A stretch of DNA of 62,000 nt, from contig NC_045150.1 of assembly GCF_008831285.2 (NCBI RefSeq), positions 1-62,000 on the forward strand. The letters run 5' to 3'. Made by a program: the position numbers and the translations under genes. Origin of the DNA: Nymphaea colorata. Taxonomy: Eukaryota > Streptophyta > Magnoliopsida > Nymphaeales > Nymphaeaceae. Of this stretch, positions 11,571-24,100 are shown piece by piece. Under the pieces are notes generated by a model. That model was not told where the DNA came from. It ran no database searches and saw only the letters and a program-made list of their open reading frames with translations. How positions within the stretch are numbered: the first letter of the stretch is position 1; every line of letters starts with the position of its first letter.

Positions 11571-11807
11571 GTAACTGCTCCATTTCTCATCTTCAACAAT
11601 TTTAGGTTACACAATTCACTATTTCATTTTGAAGTGATATAGTGTAGTGTCATTGTTGGGTGAGTAGGAAGAATATTTTATATGGTCACCCAACAAGAGA
11701 ACCGAAGCCCCTGCCCTTAGCATTCAAAGCTGTGTCAATGCTTGCACTGACATCTTGGTTTCATGATTTCATGAAGATACCAAACTTTTCTCCCGAGATG
11801 CATAGCA

Positions 11808-12035
11808 CAATATCTTGGCTCTCGCCTGGATGAAGAACGTAGCGAAATGCAATACTTGGTGTGAATTGCAGAATCCCACAAAACATCGAGTTTTTGAACG
11901 CAAGTTGCATCCAAGGCCCTTCGGCCAAGGGCATGTCTGCCTGGGCATCACGCTATGCATCGCCCCTCTCCATACTCTTGTGTTTTCGAAATGGCCAAGG
12001 AAGAGCGATGGATTCGCCTTCCCCAAGTTTCAATG
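11808..12035 (+). pseudogene. Decayed 5.8S rRNA gene fragment with start of ITS2
   Basis: From about 11808 the sequence follows plant 5.8S rRNA: a degraded ggctctcgc start, gatgaagaacgtagcgaaat, acttggtgtgaattgcagaa, then tcgagtttttgaacgcaagt and a 3' end resembling gtctgcctgggcatcacgc near 11953. The remainder to about 12035 would be ITS2. Several expected CpG sites read TG or CA (for example gcaatactt and gcatcaag-like stretches), the signature of methylation-driven decay. It lies inside the predicted 5' UTR intron of the CPA-FAS gene, away from any rDNA array. It is a relic, not a functional rRNA gene. Confidence 0.8.
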
Positions 12036-13704
12036 ACATCGTAGGTTGAAACATTTGGCTTACAATTTGTTTTGATCGCACAACAAGCGGTGGATTTCCC
12101 ATAGCTGATCGAACTGGTAGGCTGCTGAAAGTCCCGCCTTTAATTCAATCTTCATAACCACTACTCTGCTAAACCAGCAGCTGAGATACATGGCGGCTGA
12201 TGTGGGATACTATTCATCCACACCAGCCCAAGAAAAGTTTTATTGGAAGGGTCATAATCACATTGTGGTGACTCAATAATTAGATAGGATGCCTAAAAGG
12301 GAAAAAGGAATGGACTTTGGCGTCAAAGGGAAAGAACGAGGAAGGGTTTTTCACCTCCTCATAGTATTTTCCACATTACATCAAATTCTTGATATATTTT
12401 TTTCCACATTACACTTTGATGTATACATTTTTCTTCATCTTTCACTCAAGGGTCGAGAGTTTTCATTACTATTGATGCTGATGTAACGTGTGCAGACGGG
12501 GAACAGCCTGTTCCGCGTCCTGTGCGATGGCGCGTTTGCGAGAGCCTGCAGTCCCCATACAATACCAACTTCTGTCCACTTGCAGCCTGTCTTTGTCTTT
12601 GACAGCGCAGGCCGAAGGTATCTTTTGTCCTTCACATGGCCGTCCAACCTCAAAAGGACGGCCTGCCTAATTAAGTGCGCCACCACTTCATTTTTGCGGA
12701 TCTCGTGCAAAATATAATCCAAACCGTTTTGGACGGGGCTTTGCTGACCCGAACCTTAATCGCATATTGGTATTTTGAAAACAATACGAACGTGCCCAGG
12801 AATATAATGAATATTAAAAGAAAAGTTTAAAATGGGATCAGATCTTGGACCAGATTTAAAGTAAATAAAGTTTGATTTTATTTTGCTAGGGTTGTGAGTA
12901 CATTGAGGTTTTTGATATATGATGGATTTATATATTTCATTAAAAATGTTATATTCGAAAGAATAAGGAAGAGTATTTTTTTTCTTGACAAATTGATGAA
13001 GATAGTGTTAACTTGTTTATGGATTGGATCTGACATGATCCATTTAAATCAATTCACGCAGTCACCGATCAACTGATTGTGGGGTTCCTGTACAGGTTTT
13101 TAGTGGGGGCCAACTTCTTATTTTTTGAAAATTTTACTGGGCAGAACTAATAAAAAAAAATCATACGTAAATTTGAAAATTTCGAAACTTGAGGAAGGGC
13201 CATGGCCCCTGCCAGCCCTCCCTTCCCTTCACCCTGGTTGGAGCAGATATATAGTCACTGTCATCTATAAAGTGTACATTTTTCTTTGTCATCTGCCTAG
13301 GGAGTCCAATGAGTTTTCATTAAGAGTGGTGCTCATGAGAATTGAAGCCTCACCATCTGTCCAGCAATCAGGGACCAACTTTTCGCTACACTAATCTCTT
13401 GGTTTTGATAAGTTCATTTCATATTGTAGTGCCAGCACTAGACCTAGGTCTGTGACCGAAGGGCCCTTCAGCCAAAAAACTCCTAGCTCTAACACTAGCA
13501 CTGAAAAAAGAAGAAAGAAAGCCTCCTTGACTCAAAAACACTTGGAAAGCTTTGCTTTCGCTGGGGTCAGATTGGCAGGAACAAGCATGATTACCCTACC
13601 ATATACTTCATGGGAAGAAGTGGTATTCCGTGTTGGGCACAACCCTTCCTTTCATATAGTATCAATACACACTCGTGCAGTGCGCAGGTCCTAGTGGACA
13701 AGGT
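12036..13704. other. Rest of the 5' UTR intron, no gene recognised
   Basis: A GC-richer block at about 12480-12740 has short frames on both strands that match nothing I know. The stretches near 12420-12480 and 13265-13340 resemble each other (acatttttct then gagttttcatta), suggesting an old direct repeat. No coding function is supported. Confidence 0.45.
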
Positions 13705-14112
13705 CATAGGCGGCATTTGATAGCCTTAATTGTGATTCTATAATTAAAATTCTACATATAATATTCCACCTCAGACTGGAATTAGAATAAAAATTCCAAT
13801 TCTAGTTTCTCTTTGCGTTTGATAGTGTGGAATTTTTATTCCAAATTTTGACAATGATGTGCGTGATTGATAAACAGGAATTAGAGTTCTATAATTGATC
13901 AATTAAAACCATGTGTCCTAAAGAGAGATGAAAAAATTCTAAAATTCTGGAATCATCATAATTCCACCAACCTAGGATAGAAACTCAATTCGGGAATTTT
14001 GATTCAAGAATGAACCTATAATCACTAAAACAAAATTCTTTGTTTGATAATGTTAAATTTATCAAAAATTAATTATAGAATTCCACAATTCCAGTCTCAT
14101 CAAACACCTCTT
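13705..14112. mobile_element. AT-rich MITE-like element just upstream of the CPA-FAS start codon
   Basis: Rich in ggaatt/aattcc motifs, with similar inverted ends: ggcatttgatag near 13709 and ctcatcaaacacc near 14097. A block at about 13913-13985 (agagagatgaaaaaattcta and flanks) is closely matched in reverse complement at about 33360-33440, so it belongs to a dispersed family. It ends about 30 bases before the splice acceptor of the first coding exon. I could not define a clear target duplication, so the superfamily is open. Confidence 0.5.
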
Positions 14113-14153
14113 AAATAAAGAAATTGCTACATGGTTTTGCAGGTGAAACAAAG

Positions 14154-17100
14154 ATGAGGGTTGCGGTGATTGGTGGGGGAGTGAGTGGCCTGGTTTCAGC
14201 TTATATCTTGGCCAAGGCCGGAGTTCACGTGGTTCTCTATGAAAAGAAGCTCACTTGGGTGGCCATGCTCAGACCGTCCATGTCAATGGTGTCGATTTGG
14301 ACCTTGGATTTATGGTGTTCAATGGAGTATGAAATATTGAACCTATACATGTCTCCTTCTTGTTCTTATTCTTCTGCTTATAAACAAGCATAAACTTAGT
14401 GTTGTAATTCATTTCCACTCGAACTGTATTGAAATATGTAAAAAAAGTAGATTAGGTCAAAATGGGTATAGTAAAAAGGAAAAAAAAAAGCAACACCATA
14501 TCGTAGTTGTTTACATTCCTATATGCGTTTCACACACACATTATATATGTTGATTTTAGGTGCACTAGTCACTTGCGTTAGATAATTAACACGTAAAAAT
14601 TTTTTCCTAAACTCTCAATTTTATTGCAGATTTTTCTTGGATTTGACAAGAAAATGAATCATGCCAACAATCGCTGTCTGTTTCGTTAGGTGGTTGAACT
14701 TAAGACTTAGCAGTCAAGGTTCAAGAGTCAAATACCAATAATTTTTAGGTAAAGCAGGGCATGGGTTGCATCCCTTGGTATAAACATATAGAGACCATAG
14801 GAGTTTGATATGGTATCAGCTAGCCATCTCTTTGAACAATCATAAGTATAACTTTCAGATAAATTAATTCATATACAATCTTATTTTCCAGTGATCATGT
14901 TAATGAAATTGACTTAATGTTTGTGTTCAGGTCACATATCCCAATATGATGGAGCTTTTCGAAAACCTTGGAGTTAATGTGCAAAGAAGCGACATGTCCT
15001 TCTCAGTGAGTTTGGATGAAGGTAGGACATGTGAGTGGGGGAGTAGGAATGGGCTGTCCAGCCTTTTTGCCCAGAAGAAAAATGCCTTTAGACCTTCCTT
15101 CTATCGAATGCTCCGAGAGATAATCAAATTCAAACGCGACGTCTTGAGGTAGGCTTCAAAATCAATGGATGGGTTTTTCTGAATGAAAACATCCCTGTTA
15201 CTCTTAAATTGGCACCAGTTTAGGTCTCATACTTGTGGATGAAATTACTTTTGGCCAATTTATTGTAAATAAAAAACAAGGGCATGTTTGAATTAGGATA
15301 TGAAGTAATCTCTTTCTTGTTCTCCTTATTAACCGATAGGTTGTAGGTAAACCGAGATTATGCACTAGTGCTTGTATAATAATATTACACCAACATAAGT
15401 GCACTAGCAGGTGCTTTAAGATCGAAGCACTTTACTTCTTCCAATCTCCTAAGAGAATCAATTTGAAATCCTACATGAGAAATGCCAACTATTGGAATAT
15501 AAATTAACTAATATTCAAATAAAAGACATATTCAAATATTAAGATTTAGTAATAATATTCACATCATATTTGTAATCAGGCACAAATATACTGTTGGTTT
15601 TTTTTTGGCTCAGTGTACTAAACATACGCTTTTCATGTGCACTAAAATTTTTATGTGGTTTTATATTTCTAAGTTCTTAGTTCACATGTATTTCATGGAT
15701 TTGTACACCCATCGTACATATTATTTTATAGATTTGCCACAACTTTTCATCTTAATCCTAGTGTATATCTCACTCGACATTCTTGACTGACTCGAAACAA
15801 TGTTAAAATCATTCGACATAAGAAAAAACCTTAGGCCATGTTTGAACACATGCTATTCCATTGTAGAAGTGGACCTGTGATTCAAAATCAAGGGAAGTTC
15901 CATGGCAAAACAAACATGGAAGTTCGATTCTGGGGGGTTTTTCTTTGTTATGGTATTTTTGTTTCACCTAAACAAGTGTAACTTTTGATAGAGAGAGGGG
16001 TTGGTATTAGAGTTCCAATAAAAGAAGTGGAACAAAAGTTTCAGGTCATCACACAAGAGGTGGTAGGTACAATTGGAACTTTTGTTTGACTTGACAACTG
16101 TCTGGTAGCATATGCTGGACATTTTAATACCACTTTCCTATGATATTCGATTGACAAACAAAGGAATGCAAAATCCAAACCTGGATGTTGTGATTAAACT
16201 AGCAAATTTAACAATAGAAGCACCTTGAAGTCCTATGGTTGATGATGAACCCCAAGATGAACCCGGACTGGAAGTGCATATAAATGGAGAATTTCTCCAC
16301 ATCTGCATTTTGTTCCCTAGACCTTTCATACCAAAAATCATAATAAATTGGGCAACAGAAAATACTACCTTGAAAGAACCATAAATTTCCCACTGGACAC
16401 TAGTGTCCCAATCGTGATAACAGGCACTGGAAGACTACATGTCAGCAGACCCCACAAACCAAGGTAGTTCACAACCAACAAGATGAACAATGTTCACCTA
16501 AGAGCTATTTTTGCAACTAGCTAATAGACAAGCAAACAAATGATGATCACCAAAACAGAATAGCAAACCTCAAAAACAATTTATCCCAATGACTATATCC
16601 AAACATGACACAACCAGTAGAACCATGAACTTTTTCAGATTTTGTTTATCAAAAAATTGAGTAAAGACATTGAAAAATGAAACCAAGCAGCTAAGTCAAA
16701 ATCTATCGTTAAAGTGAATCTCATGGCCAACTAGTCCAAGAGTCCTAGAAAGCAAGTTGTAGGGCAACTCTGGAAAGTGGAATATAAGCTAATCTCATAA
16801 GGAAGATGACAAATTTCGCAAGAAGAATGAAAGCAATAAGAAACACTAGTTGGTTGCAGTGGTACTAAATCGAAGAAGGCACTTGCTTTCGCAGGTACCT
16901 TGAGCAACATGAGAACAACCTTGACCTCGATCGTAGTGAGACACTTGGACAGTTCATCAAATCACTGGGTTACTCTGATGCATTTCGGGACCATTATTTT
17001 GTAAGTCTTGACCAACCCATTCACCTCCATTTTATCTTACTTCATCTTGCATTGATAACCATAACTTGAATCCAACTGTTGAATCATGAATGCTTGGGCT

Positions 17101-20100
17101 GCAGATCCCGATGTGTTCCTCAGTTTGGTCGTGCTCCTCTGAACAAATGCTCAACTGCTCTGCTTACTGTGTGCTCTCATTCTGCCGAAACCATCATGCT
17201 CTTCAGGTGTCTGTAACCTCCTCATTCCTAAAATTTTTGCTTCACTTATATGGGTGGAAGAGGAAGGAAACAAGACCCTTGTCAGAAGGCTGCGAATGAA
17301 GCACATTTAGGATAAGAAAATTTATTACATATCAGATGGACTTGGCTTCATCCCACACTAGCCTATCAAAAATTTCATTGAAATGAAGTTGGACATAACA
17401 TCTAGCCACATGCAGTGTCGTCACTAGACCCAAATTGGTGACTCAAGCGCCCCTTAGCAAAACAAAAAAAAAAAAGAAAGTCTTATCTCCATTCATCTTT
17501 GATGCTTTCAATTTTAAAAAATCTTCAGACCAATAGCAATCTTCCTAACAAGTAAGCAAATCTCCTTTTTTTTTTAAATGAACCTTGTATTTTTTGAGGC
17601 ACCTGAATGCAGCCCACATGATAGTTTAGTTGAAGACGTTTTCCAATCCAATAGTGCTAGGGATCGCTCTCTATGAAAACAACCAACATGGTCAACGGTT
17701 CACCTAAACTCCAAAATTCGGGTGCCTGAAATGGCAGTCCAACGCTATCATTCTTTCCTTGGAACAATTGCAAAAGAATAATCACAATTTGCAAGAGTTG
17801 TGGTTATTATTTGTTTGAGACCATAATAAAGCTAGGACTCGTCCTTCAAACATTTGATGAGCAAGGTCGAATCAAAACTATTGTTGTAGTATGGGAATGA
17901 AAAGGTCGAGTGGAAGTCTCTTCATTGTTTCATCTAGGGTAGATCATGATGATTGTTAGAGGGTTCCTTCAAGTTGAAGCAAGCAGACCAATGGCTCCTA
18001 GGTTAAGTGGAAGGCTTTACTTGGTGATGGCAAAAGAAAATGAATGATTGCCAAATACATTTAGGGTTAGAACACACAAGAAGTTATTTTTCTTGTGAGA
18101 AAGGATTTAGTTTTCAGAATCAAAGGAGAGTAATAATGATAGCCTTCTCTTTGTTTTCAAAGAGAAATATTATAGTCTTAAGTGCTTTTACCTCAAAGAG
18201 TAATCCCCACTAAGATTGAGCAAGAAACATTCTTGCCCACTTGCTGAATTTGTTATATAATTCTTTGTTGTTTCTCAAAGAAGGTTCGTGTATCATGTTG
18301 CAGCTATTTGGGCGGCCACAATGGTTCACCGTGAAGGATTGCTCACATGCATATATTAATAAGGTTTGCAGATTCCCAGTCATATAGTAAATGAAGTGAC
18401 TAAATGTTTCGTCTCTTGAACTTTAATGCTATTACATTTGGTCCTTTGAACAATAACAGATAAGAGTTGAATTGGAGAAATGGAGTTGTGAGATAAGAAC
18501 AGGTTGTGCTGTGAAATCTATTTTGACAGCTCCTGGAGGTAAAACACTTTCTTGTCGAAGAGTTCATAGCTATATGAATAAAAAAAGCAATTTTTTGTCC
18601 AACAATAAAGTTAGATGTCAATTTTTCTAGTCTTGAAACTCTTTTAGTTATGATTCCCTAGCATAGAACATTACATTGACCATGCTCTTCATTTCAATAA
18701 AGAAGTAACTTGTGAGAAACTAAGAACATAAAAAAATAGAAGATAGAAGTGGTCCAATATATGGAAAGACTGAAGCAGCCTTTCTTTTGTCATGTCTTCA
18801 TGTTCATCAACTTATGCAAAGATAATAGCTTATGAACATATAATAACTATAAGAGATCAAGTAATGAGTGGTCATCAAATTTTTTTGTTTATTTCAATTC
18901 TCTTTCAATTTGTTCTTATGATTATAAGATTGGGTTATTTGCCTGTGCATGTCAATAAGTGACTAAAATTTGTGGAAAATTCATGAATTTGTAGTTGATC
19001 CTATATGCACTTCTAGACTCTATGAAGTAAAAATTTCTTTTGTCATTCTTAGAAGTGAAGAAAATCATATAACACAAGACATCAAAGGCTTTATGACTGA
19101 CAAAATATTTGTAGGCACTTATGAATCTTTAATTTTTTTCTATTTTTTTATTACTGTGGCCCATTGATGATGATTTTATGTTTATATGTTAGACCTTTTG
19201 TAGTTTCATTGTTGAGCTTTACCAAAATGATATAAAGAATAAAAAAGAAAAGAAAACATCCATAAATTTTACCGTATAAATTTACAGGATGCTCCATAAT
19301 GACTGAAACTGATACCAGTGATACCTATGATGGATGCATAATGGCCGCCCATGCTCCTGATGCTCTAAAAATACTTGGACAAGATGCTACTTTTGATGAG
19401 ACCAGAGTTCTTGGTGCTTTTCAATATGTCGACAGGTGCTCTTCAATTATTTGTTTGAATTCACCTTTTTTCTTTTTACATATCTATGTTGCACACTATT
19501 TTAGTATGGTTTTAGTAGATGTTTTTTGTAGGACCATTTGTTTGTTGAATCCACCCTTCTAGTTTTTTCTGATATATGTTGGTTGCTATTACTATTGTTT
19601 TAACATACGACTCATTTGGAACCGTTGTTGTAAAATTAGGCTGATGTGGCCAATGAAATTGATGTAGTATCCATTCAACTCAATTTTCGAGTGAGATTAA
19701 AAAGTCAGCAGATTTAACGTTCAATTGGTTGAATTAATGTTTACTTGGCAAGTCCAATTATGAAAGTTTCATAAACTATAGAGTTGTCACTTAAAACTAG
19801 AAATTTCTAAAACTTTTTGCTTTCTAGTTTACCTATTGAAGTTTAAATTCTTGTTATTTTTATTTTTTGTCACTCTTTAGTTTTTTTATCATTTTCTTGA
19901 TTTTTTGTGACCGTTTAACATTTTCCTTATTTTTTATTTGAGGATATAATTTTAAGAATCTGATTCACAAATAATTCTGCTTTGATTCGATTTAGATGAT
20001 TTATTAAATGTCTTTGTTGTCTGAATGAATCCATGTACTGATTTTGATAATGTTGCATGTAATTGCTCAAGCCAAAATGTGTTGTTGATTGTCATGTACA

Positions 20101-21115
20101 AATCTTACGACTAACCTAAAATTAACAACATAACTATTGCCATTGGGTAATCAAACTCATGGTAATCTCATTCTTCAAGGCTTGACAAAAGTAGGAGACA
20201 TTGGGACTTCTTTTTTGTGAGGGTTTGTTGGGGGAGGGGGGCAGGAGTAGTTGGAGTTATAGATTCATGGTAATGCTCTGATTTTGATAATGGATGTTGT
20301 GAATTTCTTATTGTGCTATACTTCAGTGAGACAACACAAAAGATATTCTTGGTTCTCAAATTCCATGCAACTTGTCTCCTACAAATCCCATCAGCATGCA
20401 TACATAATTTAGTGGCAAACCCATCCTCATTAGTGTATCAAAAATTAACTGTGTTGTAGGTTCTTATGATTGCCCAATAGAAAATGGAGAGAAAGAAGCA
20501 TCACTACATGCTAGATTTTACTCGAGTTGTTCAATTGGTCCTTCTTAAGTAAGAATATAATAAAACTATGGTTTTTAATGGAAAATAGCAAAAGAATCAA
20601 TATCAAAATTAGAAGTTATTAGAGAAGACAAAAATAGTGCCGTCACAATATTGGTTACAAGAAGCATGCAATTGTCTTCTAAAGAGGTCGTAACTTTTCC
20701 TATGTGTATTATGTTATGCTCTTTAATTTCTTTATATACATTTTATGCAGTTTATCATGAAGATTGGTTTTTTTGACTTTAATTGTAATGATATATACCT
20801 TGATAATATCTTAATCCAAAAAATCTAGGGGTACTTGGAGTTCTCTTAAAGCAGCACTTCAATTTCTTCATATACATTTTATGCAATTTCTACTGAAGAT
20901 TGGTTTTCATTTTGATTGCAGTGATATATACCTTCATCATGATGATAGCTTAATGCCCAAAAATCCAACAGCCTGGGCAGCCTGGAATTTTCTTGGGGTA
21001 AAAGGCAAAAGAATTTGCTTGACTTATTGGCTCAATGTGGTTCAGGTTTGTAATATTGTATCATAGTTGCTTTTCCAATTCTCCGCAATATGTTACTATG
21101 TCATGAATCTTTCTT

Positions 21116-21194
<79 letters not shown>

Positions 21195-24100
21195 AATTGC
21201 ACATACATGAGGATACCTGTGTCTTAGTTTGGATAGAGTTTTTCATCTTATAAATTTTGCCAAAACATATATAAAAACTGAATAGGTGACAAATCCTATT
21301 TTATCTATGTTGTTTGAAGTGTTTCATGTAAGTTTATATTTTCATTAAAATAACTTTGTGCTCTTATAGGTTTGCTTGTGTAGTTACCTTTGTTGCTGCT
21401 GAATGATCTTTGTTATTATCTAATGACATTTTCTTTTCTATATCATGCTTGCCATTTTCAACCTGTTGGTATCTTATTTCTTGTTCTTCATATGAATGAT
21501 ATTTCTACTATAAGAGCTTTTGTACCTTCCATAGAGGATCTTGAAACAGTTATATAATTCTCAATTGCCTTATTCATGCTATTGCTTTCAAATGACCAAA
21601 ACAATATTTTTGTAGTTGTTGGTTTAAACTAATGGAATTGCAGAGTTTGGAGACAGATGTTCCTTTTTTTGTCACCTTAAATCCATTTCATTTGCCTAAA
21701 AATGAAGTTATGAAATGGTCAACAAGTCATCCACTTCCAACAGTTGCTTCTGTGAAGGCTTCACTTGAATTAAGCGAAATTCAAGGAAAAAGAGGAATCT
21801 GGTTTTGTGGAGCTTATCAAGGTTGGTTGTGGATTCTTCTTCCCCTCACCTTTTCACATCTTAGATATAGTTTTAGGTTCTTATTGGTGAGGCTTTTCTT
21901 AGGATTTGGTTTCAAATTTTCTTTTGTGGAACATCTCACTAATTCAAAAATCAAAATATAAGAAATAACAAAAAATAAGAATTTTTGAGTTTTTTGCTAA
22001 TTTAGTTACAAGAACAAAATGCAAATAGATATTAAAATATTAAATGAAACATAAGAAATTCAAAATATATCAAAAACATTTTTCTTAAAAGGGAAAAAGA
22101 CCATGTTTCCATTCTAGCAATTTTTTCAGCATCATGATTTTCCCTTCGTTGTTTGTCTTTAAGTTTCAATTTTTCATTTTGTTGAAATATATAGGTATAT
22201 ATATGATTCTTCATCTGAAATGTTTCCTTTGATTTGGTTGATCATCTATGATTTCTCGAAACACATACTAATCCAAATAAATGCAAAAGAGTGCGTCTGT
22301 TGTTTATCCAGTAACCCATAATCCTTTCATGGCATTCTATAGGTATATATTCTCTATGGTTTAACTGATTGAACTCCATTTCCATGTTCTTTTCTTGAAT
22401 CTAACCATTTGAATGGATTTTGCATGAATCTAAGGTTAAGACAGTCACTTTAGTGCTGGATTAGTAATTGTTTCCCTTTTCGAATCTTTGTGTTTGCTTT
22501 GTGGCCTTTTGTTATATCATTTATCTTGCAAAAATCAATTTCTATTTACACATGTTCCCCTTGTAGGTTATGGTTTCCATGAAGATGGAGTGAAGGTAAA
22601 TATTGTTGCATACAAATCTCCAAGAATGTTAAATTGGTAATAGGGTGAAAAGTATGAGAAAAAGGTTATGTTCTTACCTTTTGAACTAGCTATCAAAGTT
22701 CAATCCTACAATGAAATATCTGACCTTTGGCGGCTAGACTTTGTCCATGGTTAATTGACATTGGAAAATTCACATGTATAGAATGCTTCTTATCTAATCA
22801 ATCCAGTTCTTATTTAGCTTATTCATATTTACATCATTGTTTTCTTTCTATAGGCTGGAATGGTTGCGGCAAAAGGTTTACTAGGATCAGAATGTGTTCT
22901 TATAGATAACAGAAAAAGAATGACACCCTCTTTGATGGTCAGGGGAGCACGGCTAATTGTCACTAGATTCCTGAAAAGTTATGTCTCAACAGGTTACTTG
23001 AGGCAAGTCCCCCTAAGATGTTACACAATTCCTGCATTGTGCTATGTTTATACCTCTATCTCTTTAATGAATAATTTTCATTCTCTTATCATATGTTATG
23101 ACTAGCAGATTTGGTTCCACAAAACGTTGGTGATTAACAGAGAGAAAGGAGTGGGTGGACATTGTACAATTGGTACAATGGGAAGCCAAAAGAAAAAAGG
23201 AGAAAGGAAATAGATAAGGAAAAAGAAGAGGGCCCGAAAATCTGGTTTTAGTACCAAGTTGTACTTATTCAAATAGAAGCAAAAATACATATAAAAGTTC
23301 TTTTCCTTTTTTGGTATGGTAGAAGAAACAAAAGGTAAGAAATTCGTAAAAGCTGGATAACAAGTATGTGAAATCACAAAGTTAGTATTCCAAATGACAT
23401 AAAATATTACACAAAAGATATGGAAAAATACAATTAAACTTCACAAAATTTGGCTATCTAAGAAATAATTTGAATACAACAACAAAATATGCTTACTACA
23501 TAAAAAAGAAAGAGAGGAAAATAACTAAAATTTGTTTTGTAACACCTGCAGCTTGCTAGAGGAAGGTGGCACAGTGTTTGAATTTTGCGGGGCCAATAAT
23601 AAAGATGGCCTCAAATCTATGATGAAAATTCACTCTCCTTTGTTTTATTGGAAGGTATGCAACTTATAATGTAATTGTTGTCTTTTATTTTGAACAAATG
23701 GACTTTTCTTTGATAACTAATCACTCTTCAATATTGTGCACTTGCAGCTTTAATTTGGTATGTTAGCTTTATTTTGTCATAAAAATTTCCTTAATATAGG
23801 TTGCCACAGAGGCTGATCTAGGGCTAGCTGATGCATACATAAGTGGGGATATTTCCTTTGTCGACAAAGAAGAAGGCCTTCTGAACCTCTTTTTGGTGAT
23901 CACAGTTTTCACCATGACATATTTAGAAATAAATGTTTAGCTTTTCCGATGTGTAATAATAATTTGGTTATTTGTTTTGTAGATATTTATTGGTGGTAGG
24001 GATAAACATAACCTTTCTGCAATCACATGAATAAAGGGTAACATATGCTTTATGCTGCTCATTGCTTTCCTATGTATCAGATGGCAAAATGGAGCTTTGC

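Larger units (their letters stand above)
14154..22595 (+). other. CPA-FAS exons 1-10: FAD-binding amine-oxidase-like domain
   Basis: Residues 1 to about 410. The dinucleotide-binding loop GGGVSG is at residues 7-12, followed by an acidic strand end, LYEK. Later blocks typical of the plant proteins are LDLGFMVFN (exon 1), TYPNMMELFENLG and CEWGSRNG (exon 2), SVWSC (exon 4), FGRPQW (exon 5), MAAHAPDAL and GAFQYV (exon 7), SDIYLHHD and WNFLG (exon 8) and IWFCGAYQ-GYGFHEDG across exons 9-10. This half resembles bacterial FAD oxidoreductases often found beside cyclopropane synthases; its exact job in the fusion is not shown by the sequence. The frame slips by one base between about 14244 and 14262. 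Confidence 0.85.

Noticed and set aside
14124-14153. Upstream ATG at 14124 as CPA-FAS start
   Set aside because: It lies before the predicted acceptor at 14142, so it would be spliced out, and family proteins begin at the dinucleotide fold encoded from 14154.
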